From the NCBI GenBank assembly GCA_020633055.1, contig JACKEJ010000019.1:1-19872 (forward strand): a stretch of DNA of 19,872 bases, in the 5' to 3' direction. A program made the translations under genes and the position numbers. The DNA is from Sandaracinaceae bacterium (GTDB taxonomy: Bacteria > Myxococcota_A > Polyangia > Polyangiales > Houyiibacteriaceae). A model generated the notes under the pieces. The model had not been told where the DNA came from, ran no database searches, and saw only the letters and a program-made list of their open reading frames with translations. This document shows positions 1-10,095 of this stretch, piece by piece (the first letter of the stretch is position 1; the number at the start of each line of letters is the position of its first letter).

Positions 1-699
1 AACCCGCTGCGGGATGTCGACTTGCGCGGGCTCAGTGGTTGCCCGGACGATTGTCCGCCGCAGGCCGCGCCTGAGGAGGGGCCCGCGGCCGAGGAGGTTC
101 GACTCAGTCCCAACGGTCAACCAATGGTGTTGCGTCCCTCGCTGGACGGTACAGGCCCACCACGCTGGACGCTCGTCGAGGGCACGCGAACCCCTTCCCG
201 GCGCGAGACCGACTTTCCGAGCGGATATCGCGCCTCCACTTGGGAGGCGTTGGCTATGCTCCACACCGATGAGGGCCGTATGCAGGGTCGACGCCCCATG
301 CACACCGACGCGAACGGGGTCGAGGTGCCTACGCCATACCACGAGCTAACGTGGCGTGATGGAAGCGGCGAGCGCATCGACACGACACCACGACCTGCAT
401 CCGCCGGCCCCCCACCGACCCCCGCACGGCACATGGGTGACCTGACGTTCGACCACCAAGCGCCCTGTGCCCAAATGTGGAACGAAAGCGTGACAGTGGG
501 CGATACGACTTACCCGCCGGGACACGACACAAGCCGTGCCACCCGCGCGACTTTCTACAACGATCCAGCGAATCTTGTGCCTGCAACGTGGAGCGACAAC
601 TCCTCACGCGGATCACAGATCACTCGCCCTGACGGCCACACGGAGCGTCCACGCTACACTGCTCAGCCTGGACCGAACTACAGCAACGATTCGACCTAG
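1..699 (+). CDS. C-terminal part of a probable polymorphic toxin (HNH-like nuclease end), 5'-truncated by the window
   Basis: The reading frame is open from the first base, so this is the last 232 residues of a longer protein. No start can be assigned: the TTG at 22 is internal and has no Shine-Dalgarno. The N-terminal half is Pro/Arg-rich and linker-like. The last 80 residues contain LTFDHQAP (about 432-473) and, further on, NDPANLVPATWSDNSSRG (about 553-608). That DH ... N ... N spacing resembles the beta-beta-alpha-metal (HNH/endonuclease VII) fold, in which an Asn can replace the last His. Such domains are common C-terminal warheads of Rhs/PAAR-type toxins. The next gene starts 9 bases after the stop, as expected for a toxin-immunity pair. 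I see the motif directly; nuclease activity and toxin role are inferred. It could instead be the tail of an unrelated secreted protein. Confidence 0.5.
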   Translation, partial: NPLRDVDLRGLSGCPDDCPPQAAPEEGPAAEEVRLSPNGQPMVLRPSLDGTGPPRWTLVEGTRTPSRRETDFPSGYRASTWEALAMLHTDEGRMQGRRPMHTDANGVEVPTPYHELTWRDGSGERIDTTPRPASAGPPPTPARHMGDLTFDHQAPCAQMWNESVTVGDTTYPPGHDTSRATRATFYNDPANLVPATWSDNSSRGSQITRPDGHTERPRYTAQPGPNYSNDST

Positions 700-708
700 G
701 AGCGACCT

Positions 709-1479
709 GTGAATTCATTCATGGAGAAGTTCGTCAGCAGTTCAGACAACACGCACTTCATCAACATTTGCGAGGATATATGGTCCTGGAGTCCGTTTGA
801 TAGATTCCCATGGACTACCGTTCTACGTTTTTCAGATGACCGTGTCATGGCTCTTCGATGCAAGAAGGAAGGCGGTTCAACAGATGAACTCGTCCGCATC
901 GCTCAAGCAGGGACTGTTTCATGGACTGTGTCCGTCTCGCCTGATCAACCATCTACATGGATGGCGTGCGATGCATCGCGTCTCGGAGGCGTTGCGATAC
1001 GTCACCCCTCAATCGCAAAGTCTTCTCCCCTGAACAAGGAACACGATTGGGCGGCCGGTCAGACTTGGCGTGTTTTCGTCGCAGGTCGATGCGAAGTAGG
1101 TTTAGACGAGTCTCCTGATGAGGTAGAAGCGCGCTCAAAAGTGTGGGACATGACGGACCTAACGCGCGACGTTACACCGTTCACAAAGACGCGTTCACTC
1201 AGGAAGAAGTCGAAGATCCGAGCTGGCGGGGCCGGCAAGAGCCGTGGCGTTGGCCGCTGGACCGAGGTCGTTCGAGTGTTTGAGCTTCTGGCGGAGGAAG
1301 ATGGGTTCTTGGAGATCGAGAACTACGAGCGCGAGGTGGCGCGTGTGGACCACGAGGGGGGATACGTCATCACGCTGCGAGACACCGAGTACGAGCGAGA
1401 GCCGGCCGACGCGCGCGCATGGCGAGAGGCGTTTGCGAAGCAGGGAGTCGAGGCGTCGCTGGAGGTCCTCGCGCCATGA
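709..1479 (+). CDS. Unknown protein, candidate immunity protein for the upstream toxin
   Basis: This 256-residue protein starts at a GTG (709) with an AGGAG (698-702) six bases upstream; that Shine-Dalgarno overlaps the upstream TAG stop, so the two genes are almost certainly cotranscribed. An in-frame ATG at 721 is the alternative start. I recognise no family. The chain appears to have two parts: residues 1 to about 155, and a C-terminal part from about 177 (GVGRWTEVVRVFELL). They are joined by a basic linker rich in Lys, Arg and Gly (about 158-176). Codon use in the first part is far less GC-rich at third positions than in the neighbours, then becomes normal in the last part. Immunity genes next to variable toxin tips often look foreign, so the immunity role is an inference from position and composition only. 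There is no signal peptide or membrane segment, which fits a cytoplasmic protein. Confidence 0.75.
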   Translation: MNSFMEKFVSSSDNTHFINICEDIWSWSPFDRFPWTTVLRFSDDRVMALRCKKEGGSTDELVRIAQAGTVSWTVSVSPDQPSTWMACDASRLGGVAIRHPSIAKSSPLNKEHDWAAGQTWRVFVAGRCEVGLDESPDEVEARSKVWDMTDLTRDVTPFTKTRSLRKKSKIRAGGAGKSRGVGRWTEVVRVFELLAEEDGFLEIENYEREVARVDHEGGYVITLRDTEYEREPADARAWREAFAKQGVEASLEVLAP

Positions 1480-2309
1480 GCGACGCGGCTCCATGGGCGG
1501 CTCTCGTCGGCGATTTGCTCGAGTACTTCGATTGGGAGCGAGCAATGGACCAGGAGCCGGAGTTCGCGGTGTTCCATCAGGGGACGTTTCCAGCCGACGA
1601 GGCTCGCAGACTCGGCACACTGCTGCTGGCAGACCCGGACCACGCGCTGCAGGTGGTGGCACGGACCGTCGCGTGGTGTGTGATGGAGCCTGGGTTCGCG
1701 GAGAATGAACGTGCGCCGGTGCTCGCGGCGGTGGTCGCTGCCGGCGAGGGTGGGCTCGCAACTTCCGAAACCGTCTCCGGAGTAGTCGCTGTCGCGCGCG
1801 CAGGGTTCCGCTACTTGGCGGCACGGGACGTGGAGGCGTTCGTGGCGATGATGGCCCTCTTCGACGAGCTGCGGACGGGCTCCTATGCGTCGCCACAGCT
1901 GAGAGCGGGAGACAACGCGCGGTGGCTCAGCCAGGTGGTGCGCCCTCAACACGGAGACAAGAGCGCGCTGCTGCCTGCGTTGCGCGAACTCGTCACCGAC
2001 GCTCTCAGCGGGCCGGGACGGCGCTTGCGGGTGGCCCTCTTCGATAGCGCCGAGTTCGCGCAAGTGTGGTCCGCTGACGCAGCGTTTGAGCCCGTGGATT
2101 GCCTGATCCGCATCCCGGAGCCCGTGCTGGCCCGGCGCGTGATGCACGTGCACCCGGAGGTGATAAGTGCCTTCGCCTCTCCCCTCGCGGTCGAGTACCT
2201 GGTCGAGCGTAGCCTGCTCTTCAGCGTCCTCGAAGACACCTACGGCGACATGGTCCGGCGCATCGACTACACGGTCGGGACGCGCACATGGTCCCACGCC
2301 GTCGAGTAG
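1476..2309 (+). CDS. Unknown cytoplasmic protein translationally coupled to the preceding gene
   Basis: The chosen start is the ATG at 1476, which overlaps the previous TGA (ATGA), with GGAGG at 1461-1465. An in-frame upstream ATG at 1419 would give a longer form but lies well inside the previous gene. The 277-residue product is acidic and mostly alpha-helical in appearance, with no signal peptide, membrane segment or motif that I recognise. Trp and Phe cluster near the start (WAALVGDLLEYFDWERAM). The strict stop-start coupling places it in the same transcript as the candidate toxin and immunity genes, so it may be a second immunity or accessory protein. That role is inferred from position. 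The stop is followed by 282 bases without a convincing gene, so the operon probably ends here. Confidence 0.8.
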   Translation: MSDAAPWAALVGDLLEYFDWERAMDQEPEFAVFHQGTFPADEARRLGTLLLADPDHALQVVARTVAWCVMEPGFAENERAPVLAAVVAAGEGGLATSETVSGVVAVARAGFRYLAARDVEAFVAMMALFDELRTGSYASPQLRAGDNARWLSQVVRPQHGDKSALLPALRELVTDALSGPGRRLRVALFDSAEFAQVWSADAAFEPVDCLIRIPEPVLARRVMHVHPEVISAFASPLAVEYLVERSLLFSVLEDTYGDMVRRIDYTVGTRTWSHAVE

Positions 2310-2591
2310 AGTGTAGGGGCGCATGTTGCGGATGGGTGTCCATGCCGCCGGTCGCGTGGAGTAGCGGGCTTCGTTGAGAACTGAATGGGGCGCCCGTGGA
2401 CGCGGCGCTTCTGGCGTTCTGGCGAAGGGGACCTCCGGGTGCGGGAGGACTTGCGGCGCGAGACCACGCGCTAAGCGTGCGACGGAGCGCACCGGCTCCC
2501 GACGGTCACGCACGCGGAGGGGCAGCAAGACGGGCCTCGATCTCCCGCGACGATTATTGGCAAGCGCACCTACCCGATCCACACTCGAGTC

Positions 2592-4454
2592 ATGGTCGAA
2601 GGGACTTCAGTCGATGGAGCAGTGTTGACCGACGTCGTGGAACGAGCACGGGCCGCCGTCCAACGCCTCGAAGGGGCTCGCGCCCACGCATGGCTGACCG
2701 AGGCCCTCCAAGGGTCGTTCCTTGCATGGCGCCAAGGGCTGGTCGACGCAGAGCCGCCGGCCCGAGCGATCATCCTCTTTGGTGTCTCGACCTGGACGGG
2801 GCGGCCAGTGGAGTTGTCGCCAGAGGACGAGCTACCGCCCTTGGAGGATACGGTCTCCATCGAGCTGCTCGCGCGGTGGGCCGAGCGTTCTTTCGACGAG
2901 GGCAACACCGACTCAGTGCTGAGAGCACTTCGCCGTCATCGGGACGCCGCCACCCTGCTGCCGGTTGTCGTTCGGGGGCTTCTCGCGAAAGGTTTGGTCG
3001 CCAACGCCCGCGCCGAGATTGAGGCAACCCATTGGATGGCCAAGGGGGTGCGCGCGCAGGCCGTGCTGGAAGTCGTACGCGCGGGTATCGCTACCATCGA
3101 CGATGTCCTCGCGGTCGTAACCGGGGCCCCTTTTGTCCAGACCGGCCATGCGCGGGGCGGAGACGAGCTGGATGCGCTTGTGGACGTGCTTGCGTGCGGA
3201 GGTACGTGGTTGCCGCAGGAGGCTGTCTGGGCGCTCGTGGAGGCCGCTATCGGGCTCGGCGCTCGTGGGCAGCGCACGACTCGACCGACAGGGTTCGCGA
3301 ACCTCCTCGCGCGCGGATGCCGTGTGTGTGCAGAGCAAGCAGGGGCCGGCACAGCCCATCTCGTCGAGGCGACGGAGCAGCTAAGTGCGGCGATCGCGTT
3401 CGAGGACATCCGCGCGACGGTTGCGCCGACGCTCGACGAGGCCCGCGCGCGTCTCGTGGCGGGAACGGCGTCGTCCTTTGTCGCGATTGAGCCGTCGTGG
3501 CCCGAGACCCCAGCCGAGCCCACGTCCCCGTGGAAGCACCACGACGAACCGAGACGACGCATTCGCGAGGCCAATCGGGCGATGGTGCGAGCCCTCGACA
3601 TGGATGATGCTGACGCGTTCTTCGAGGCGCTTGCGATCGCGATCGCTCCCGTCGGACCGACACTCGCGGACCGGCTGCGCGCGTGGCAGACAGCAGAGCC
3701 GTCGAGCCGTGGAGCACGGCTTCTCGACATCCTGCGCCACGACGACTTGGTCGTGGAGGGGTGGTGCGTACAGGGTACTCACGAGCCTTGGGAGGCCTTG
3801 GGCAACCTCGAGGACCACGAGCTGGCAACCGCGGTTCTCGAACTCGCCTTCGAGCGTGACTTCGTAACGCGCGCGTATCCCTTCAAAGGCGACTGGCGCC
3901 GCCCTCGAAGTATCGCAGCCCAACTCATGCTGCTCGCTAGCCGTCATGCGATCGACGGGTTCGTGCCGCGGCTTCTCGCGGCGGCATCCGATTCGACGCG
4001 ACCGGGAGTCTTCCACCGGCTCTTTGACGCGCTCGCCATCGTCGCGCCCACCCCGGTTCACATCGACCTCGAGATGCGTTCCGCACTTCCCGCCTGGCTC
4101 GGATGGGCCCTCGTCTCGCGCGTCGCGGGGAACCGCGACGAGCTCAGAGCCCGCTACGGTGAGCCACCGCCCGAGTTGCTCTACCGCGTGTGCGAGGAGG
4201 TTGCACGGGTGGGGCGCGTCGACGACGCCTTGGAACTCGCCAGTCATCCGAGCAGCTTCCACACGTTCGCCAGCGGCTACGAACAGCGACGTCCCCCACC
4301 GACGCAAGACGCGCTGCTTACGATAGCCCGCACGGCGACGCTGACGGACAAGCAGCGGAAGCGCGTTCTCGCTGCTTTCAAGAAGGCGCCGCGGCAGCGG
4401 AGCGATGGGCACAAGGCCCGCCTGGCCGAGTTGCAGACGCTCCTCGAGGCATGA
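2592..4454 (+). CDS. Large helical repeat-like protein of unknown function
   Basis: This is a 620-residue protein with strong GC third-position bias throughout, so it is clearly coding. The start at ATG 2592 is uncertain: there is no good Shine-Dalgarno, but the frame is closed by a TAA at 2472 and holds no better start between. The sequence is a long run of amphipathic helices rich in Ala, Leu, Arg and Glu (for example LLARWAERSF, VLRALRRHRD, LLPVVVRGLLAKGLV), which suggests a HEAT- or TPR-like solenoid. No catalytic motif, signal peptide or membrane segment is visible. A Pro-rich linker (about residues 297-311, PSWPETPAEPTSPW) separates an N-terminal from a C-terminal helical part. Such solenoids usually bind proteins. 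Together with the two genes upstream it may belong to the toxin locus, but the 282-base gap argues for a separate transcript. Confidence 0.8.
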   Translation: MVEGTSVDGAVLTDVVERARAAVQRLEGARAHAWLTEALQGSFLAWRQGLVDAEPPARAIILFGVSTWTGRPVELSPEDELPPLEDTVSIELLARWAERSFDEGNTDSVLRALRRHRDAATLLPVVVRGLLAKGLVANARAEIEATHWMAKGVRAQAVLEVVRAGIATIDDVLAVVTGAPFVQTGHARGGDELDALVDVLACGGTWLPQEAVWALVEAAIGLGARGQRTTRPTGFANLLARGCRVCAEQAGAGTAHLVEATEQLSAAIAFEDIRATVAPTLDEARARLVAGTASSFVAIEPSWPETPAEPTSPWKHHDEPRRRIREANRAMVRALDMDDADAFFEALAIAIAPVGPTLADRLRAWQTAEPSSRGARLLDILRHDDLVVEGWCVQGTHEPWEALGNLEDHELATAVLELAFERDFVTRAYPFKGDWRRPRSIAAQLMLLASRHAIDGFVPRLLAAASDSTRPGVFHRLFDALAIVAPTPVHIDLEMRSALPAWLGWALVSRVAGNRDELRARYGEPPPELLYRVCEEVARVGRVDDALELASHPSSFHTFASGYEQRRPPPTQDALLTIARTATLTDKQRKRVLAAFKKAPRQRSDGHKARLAELQTLLEA

Positions 4455-4483
4455 TCGTCCGGCGATCTACGCGACCACCACGA

Positions 4484-4524
4484 GGAGGACGCCGGCCGGG
4501 AGCCGAGCCGACTCGGAGTCCTCC
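4484..4524. terminator. Possible bidirectional terminator between convergent genes
   Basis: GGAGGAC (4484-4490) and GTCCTCC (4518-4524) form a perfect 7-bp inverted repeat between two converging genes. The loop is long and GC-rich and there is no T tract, so this is weak evidence; Rho-dependent termination is equally possible. Confidence 0.25.
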
Positions 4525-4583
4525 GGAGGCTAGGCTGAAGATAGTCCAACGCGAGCAGCTGGCGCATGTCCAACGGAGCCGCA

Positions 4584-6589
<2,006 letters not shown>

Positions 6590-6593
<4 letters not shown>

Positions 6594-8959
6594 GAGCGCG
6601 CCCCCCGGCGGACGACGAGCGCAGCGCCCAGCGCCAGCAGCGCGAGCAGCGGTGCGAAGGGCGACCCTGCATGGCCGGCCCCGCAGGTGTAGACCCCGCC
6701 GCCCGAGAGCAGCCCGGGGAGCTGGTCGTCCTCGTCGTTCAGCGGGTCACCCCCGCGCGCGACCTCGGCGCCATCCCCGAGGCCCCCGTCGTCGCTGTCC
6801 GCGTCGCGCGGGTCGGTCGCCGCGCACCCGCTGCAGCTGGGCAGGTCGGCGCACACGTCCGCGCACGCCGCCGGGCACGTGTCGGTGATCGGGATCTCGC
6901 ACACGTTGCGTAGGCCATCTCCGTCGACGTCCTCGTCGCACACGTCGCCGTCGTCGTCGTCGTCCAGGTCCGCTTGGTCGGTGTTGGGAATGGCGGGGCA
7001 GTTGTCGATGGCGTCGGGCACGCCGTCGGCGTCGGCGTCGGGCTCGGGGCAGCCGTCGTCGTCCATGAACGCGTTCGCGTCTTCCGCGACGAGCGGGCAC
7101 CGGTCGAGGTTGTCCTCACAGAGGATGGTGGGCACCGTCGCGCGCAGCGCGCAGTCGCCGTCGCTGTCCCGCTCGAGGTAGTCGGGCACGCCGTCCATGT
7201 CGGCGTCGTCGTCCAGCGGGTCGCCGTTCATGTTGGCGTCCTCGTCACACGGGCCGATGCCGTCGCCGTCGTCGTCCGCGTCACGGTAGTCGGGCCGCGT
7301 GTCGCCATCGCTGTCGTCGTTCGTCGGGTCACCGTCGTCGTCCGGGTCTTCGTCCGCCGTGGGCACGCAGTCGCCGTCGTCGTCCGCGTCCAGCGCGTCC
7401 ACCAGCAGGTCCATGTCCGTGTTCACGTTGGGCATCCCGCCGCGCGTCTCGACGAAGTCGTTCACGGTGTCGCCGTCCGAGTCCGCGTTGTTTGTGAGGG
7501 TGCCCGTGATGCAGCGCTCGGTGTAGTCCGTGAGGCCGTCCATGTCCGAGTCGATCGACCCGTCCACCGAGCGGATGGTGATGGGCGCGCTGACGTCCTC
7601 GGACAGCCACGTGTAGGTGTCGAGGTAGGCCTCGTTGCCCTTGCCGGTGCCCGAGCCGCCCATGGCCACGAAGTCGCCCCAGGCGCGCGCGTTCGCTCCC
7701 GGAGGCGTCACGGTCTCCCCCAAGGGCACCGGCGGGTCCATCGGGTCGCCCGAGTTGAGCCCCAGCGGACCCGAGGTGGACGCCGAGATGAACGCGTACG
7801 GCGCGGGCATGGTCGTCGCGTTCGCCTGCACGAGCGCGTCGTTCCAGAACATGTTCAGCGGCGTGAGCGAGCCGTTGGCCCCCACCTGGAACATGCGCAG
7901 GCCGCGAAAGCTGGTCTCGATGTCGCGCCCCACGTAGTGGAACTCGCCCACCGTGAGGCGCACGCTGCACTGGTGGTCGCCCACGGGGAAGGGATTGCCG
8001 CTGTTGTCCCGTCCGTCGAAGGGCACGCGGTTGGTGCCCGCCACCGCCGCGCCCAGGAACAGAAAGTCGCCCGCATCGACGATGTCGAAGCGCCCGTCGC
8101 GGTTGAGGTCGCACACGAGGTGGAACGACCCGACCACGTTCGACGTGAAGACGAACTCGCCCATGCTCGCGCCGCCCACGAACTCGTCGCAGGCGGGCAC
8201 GCCGCCGGTCACCTCGGTGCCCCCGCGGAAGCTGAAGTCGCGCACCTGCGGCCCGAGGAAGCTGTACGTCGCGTCGTCCGGGGGGTTCAGGTACATCTGG
8301 TACTCGTTGGCCGCGCTGTTGCCCACCTCGGGCACGCTGCGCCCCGCGTTCGGGCCGCGCACGCCCGTGCTGTTGCCCTGCACCTCGAAGATGAAGCCCG
8401 CGAGTCCGTCCGTGCGCAGCTCCATGACCGCGAAGCTCTCGGTGTCACCGCCCGGGACGCGCGCATAGAAGCTGGCGTTGGTGGCCGAGGCCATGTTGAA
8501 CCCACCCGTGTTGAAGCCCCACGCGAACGAGTACACGCGTCCGTCGCGCGGCACGCCCGACACGAAGAGCGTCACGTCCCAGGGCACCTGGGTGCCTGCC
8601 ACGAGCCCGCCGTTGCCGTCCACGTCGAACTGGTTCTCGAGCAGGTCCAGGCGGTAGGAGCCGCTCATGCTGGGCGTGATGGTGGCGCCGCTCGCGAACG
8701 TGCCCACCGTCGCGCCGAGCGGATCCATGACCGTGACGCTGCCCGTCCCCGTCCAGACGATCGTCTCGACGGCGGGGTTGATGACGTCCACGAAGATGTC
8801 CGTGGAGACGCGCAGCGCTTGGGAGGGTGCGAGCTCTGCGCCAACACCCAACGACCCCTCGGCACGCGCGAGGCGGGGAGCGAAGGTGGCGCAGCACGCG
8901 GCCAGCGCGGAAGCAACGGCGAAACGCGACGTGGGCGCGGGGAGAGAGCCGAAGCGCAT
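6590..8959 (-). CDS. Secreted Asp-rich TSP3-repeat protein with MYXO-CTERM-like anchor
   Basis: This 789-residue protein starts at ATG 8959, with AAGGAG at 8965-8970 placed as a good Shine-Dalgarno. Residues 1 to about 33 form a signal peptide ending ARA. Residues about 35-460 are Gly-, Asn- and Thr-rich, beta-like and unassigned; they contain DLNRDGRFDIVDAGDF, which resembles an EF-hand or dockerin-type calcium loop. Residues about 465-745 are Asp-rich TSP3-like repeats (DSDMDGLTD, DDDGDG, DADADGVPDAIDNCP). The end has a Cys (YTCGAGHAG, residue 759), a hydrophobic helix (FAPLLALLALGAALVV) and an RRGARS tail. That is the layout of MYXO-CTERM sorting signals, which in myxobacteria are cut and lipidated at the Cys to place proteins on the surface. 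The next gene overlaps by four bases (GTGA), so the two proteins are made together and may interact. Confidence 0.88.
6725..7560 (-). repeat. Asp-codon-rich low-complexity tract of TSP3-like repeats
   Basis: Runs of GAC/GAT codons appear on the plus strand as GTC/CGTC microsatellite-like stretches (for example around 6945-6965). They encode DDDDDGD-type calcium-binding segments of the secreted protein. The tract explains the long but meaningless plus-strand open frames opposite it. Confidence 0.7.
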
Positions 8960-8964
8960 GGGAG

Positions 8965-8970
8965 CTCCTT
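8965..8970 (-). promoter_or_regulatory. Shine-Dalgarno of the TSP3/MYXO-CTERM gene
   Basis: AAGGAG is five bases upstream of ATG 8959 on the minus strand and fixes that start. Confidence 0.7.
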
Positions 8971-9106
8971 AGGTCAAGGGCAAGTGATGTTCGGATGATA
9001 CAGCGAGTGGCGCGTTCTGGGTGGAATCCCGTCGTGGGGCGTCTTCAGATGGTGGCGCCGTGAGTCTGGCGGTCGGAGGGCCAACTGACATAGGATCAGC
9101 CACCTC

Positions 9107-9111
9107 GGAGG
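9107..9111 (+). promoter_or_regulatory. Shine-Dalgarno that selects the second ATG of the cytochrome gene
   Basis: GGAGG ends one base before the ATG at 9113 but seven bases before the ATG at 9119. The spacing therefore favours 9119 as the real start. The divergent region 8960-9106 must hold promoters for both directions; I see no convincing -35/-10 pair there. Confidence 0.65.
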
Positions 9112-9118
9112 TATGGCG

Positions 9119-10020
9119 ATGAAGCGTGTGGTGAAGGGTGTGGGTGTCGCCACCCTGGTGTTGGCGCTGGCGATGGTGGGTTTCTATGGGTGGGCGACGC
9201 TGACCGTACGCGCCTCGCTGTCCCGAACGCTGACCGCGCACGAGGTGGACATCCCCGTGCCGTTCCCGCTGACGGAGGAGGAGCTCGCCGCGCTGCGTGA
9301 GGAGCGCCGCGCGGCACTCGCCGCCGAGGCTCCGGAAGCGGACACGAGTGACGACGCGGACGGTGAGGGCCCCGCGCCCGACGCCGGGCCCCAAGCGGCT
9401 GCTGGGTCGGACGCCGAGGGCGCAGAAGCCCCGCAGCCCGCGGGAGACGTTGCGCCCCTCGCGCCCCCGGTCGACGTCGACCTGCTCGCGGGCGTGGACC
9501 TCGAAGCGCTGGCGCTCGAGCGGGCGATTGCGCGGGGCGAGCACCTGGTGCGCGCGCGCTACGCGTGCGGCGAGTGCCACGGCCAGGACTTCAGCGGTGG
9601 CGTGATGGTCGACGACCCCGCCATGGGGTCGCTGCTCGGACCCAACCTGACGCCCGCCGGCCCCACACACGAGTTCACCATGACCGACTGGGACCACATC
9701 GTGCGCCACGGCATCCTCGCCGACGGGCGGCCCGCGGTCATGCCGTCGGAAGACTTCGTGCGCATGTCCGACCGCGAGCTGTCCGACATCGTCGCGTACC
9801 TGCGCGCGCAACCCGCCGTGAGCAACGAGGTCGGGGACAGCGCGCTGGGGCCCATCGGGACGCTCTTGGCCGCCCTCGGCAAGCTACCGCTGTCGGCGGA
9901 CACCATCATGGACGACCAGAGCGCCCACGTGGTGGAGCCTCCTGCCGCCCAGCCGGACGCCGCGTTCGGGCAGCACCTGATCGCGGTGTGTACCGGCTGT
10001 CACCGTCCGAGCCTCGAGGG
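9119..10020 (+). pseudogene. Diheme cytochrome c, 5' part, interrupted by a group II intron
   Basis: The 5' exon encodes residues 1-300 and two bases of codon 301. Residues 1 to about 28 (MKRVVKGVGVATLVLALAMV) are a signal anchor. An acidic, Pro/Ala-rich periplasmic linker follows (about 68-120). The first cytochrome c domain has heme motif CGECH (150-154), GPNLTP and a Met in VMPSEDF (208) as likely axial ligand. The second domain begins with CTGCH (291-295), but its Met ligand lies in the 3' part. Without the intron the product would be 383 residues, a membrane-tethered periplasmic electron carrier. As it stands, the frame runs 80 codons into the intron and stops at 10261, leaving one complete heme domain and one heme site without its Met. 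The first domain may still be made. The neighbours do not reveal its redox partner. Confidence 0.88.
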
Positions 10021-10058
10021 GTCGGGTGGCCCCGGGAGATCACTCTCCCGGGGCTCCC
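10021..10058 (-). ncRNA. Group II intron domain VI and 3' splice end
   Basis: A perfect 11-bp stem (10029-10039 with 10044-10054, loop 10040-10043) is extended by a GGG/CCC outer stem (10056-10058 with 10024-10026). The unpaired A at 10027, seven bases from the 3' end, is the expected branch-point adenosine. Confidence 0.82.
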
Positions 10059-10061
10059 ACA

Positions 10062-10094
10062 GATCCGGACGTGCAGGACTACTGCATCCGGCTC
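10062..10094 (-). ncRNA. Group II intron domain V
   Basis: The 33-nt hairpin starts with GAGCCGGATGCAG, carries the usual ACG bulge region and begins one base after the maturase stop. It is the catalytic core of the ribozyme. Two departures from the common form are visible: the loop is TAGTC, not a GNRA tetraloop, and the G of the AGC triad (10092) faces A (10064) where a U is usual. Confidence 0.85.
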
Positions 10095-10095
10095 T

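Noticed and set aside
2396..3022. A 208-codon plus-strand frame overlapping the start of the 620-residue gene
   Set aside because: Arg/Gly/Pro-rich shadow in another frame; the third-position GC pattern fits the 2592 frame.
6940..6970. Short GTC-type repeats that could suggest a CRISPR or regulatory microsatellite
   Set aside because: They are runs of Asp codons in the TSP3-like region; there are no conserved repeats with unique spacers.
6974..8998. A 674-codon plus-strand frame opposite the TSP3/MYXO-CTERM gene
   Set aside because: It is the complement of Asp/Gly-rich codons and reads as Val/Arg/Ala repeats; the minus strand has a signal peptide, Shine-Dalgarno and known domains.
9113..9118. 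ATG at 9113 as the cytochrome start
   Set aside because: The Shine-Dalgarno ends one base before it, too close; the ATG at 9119 has correct spacing.
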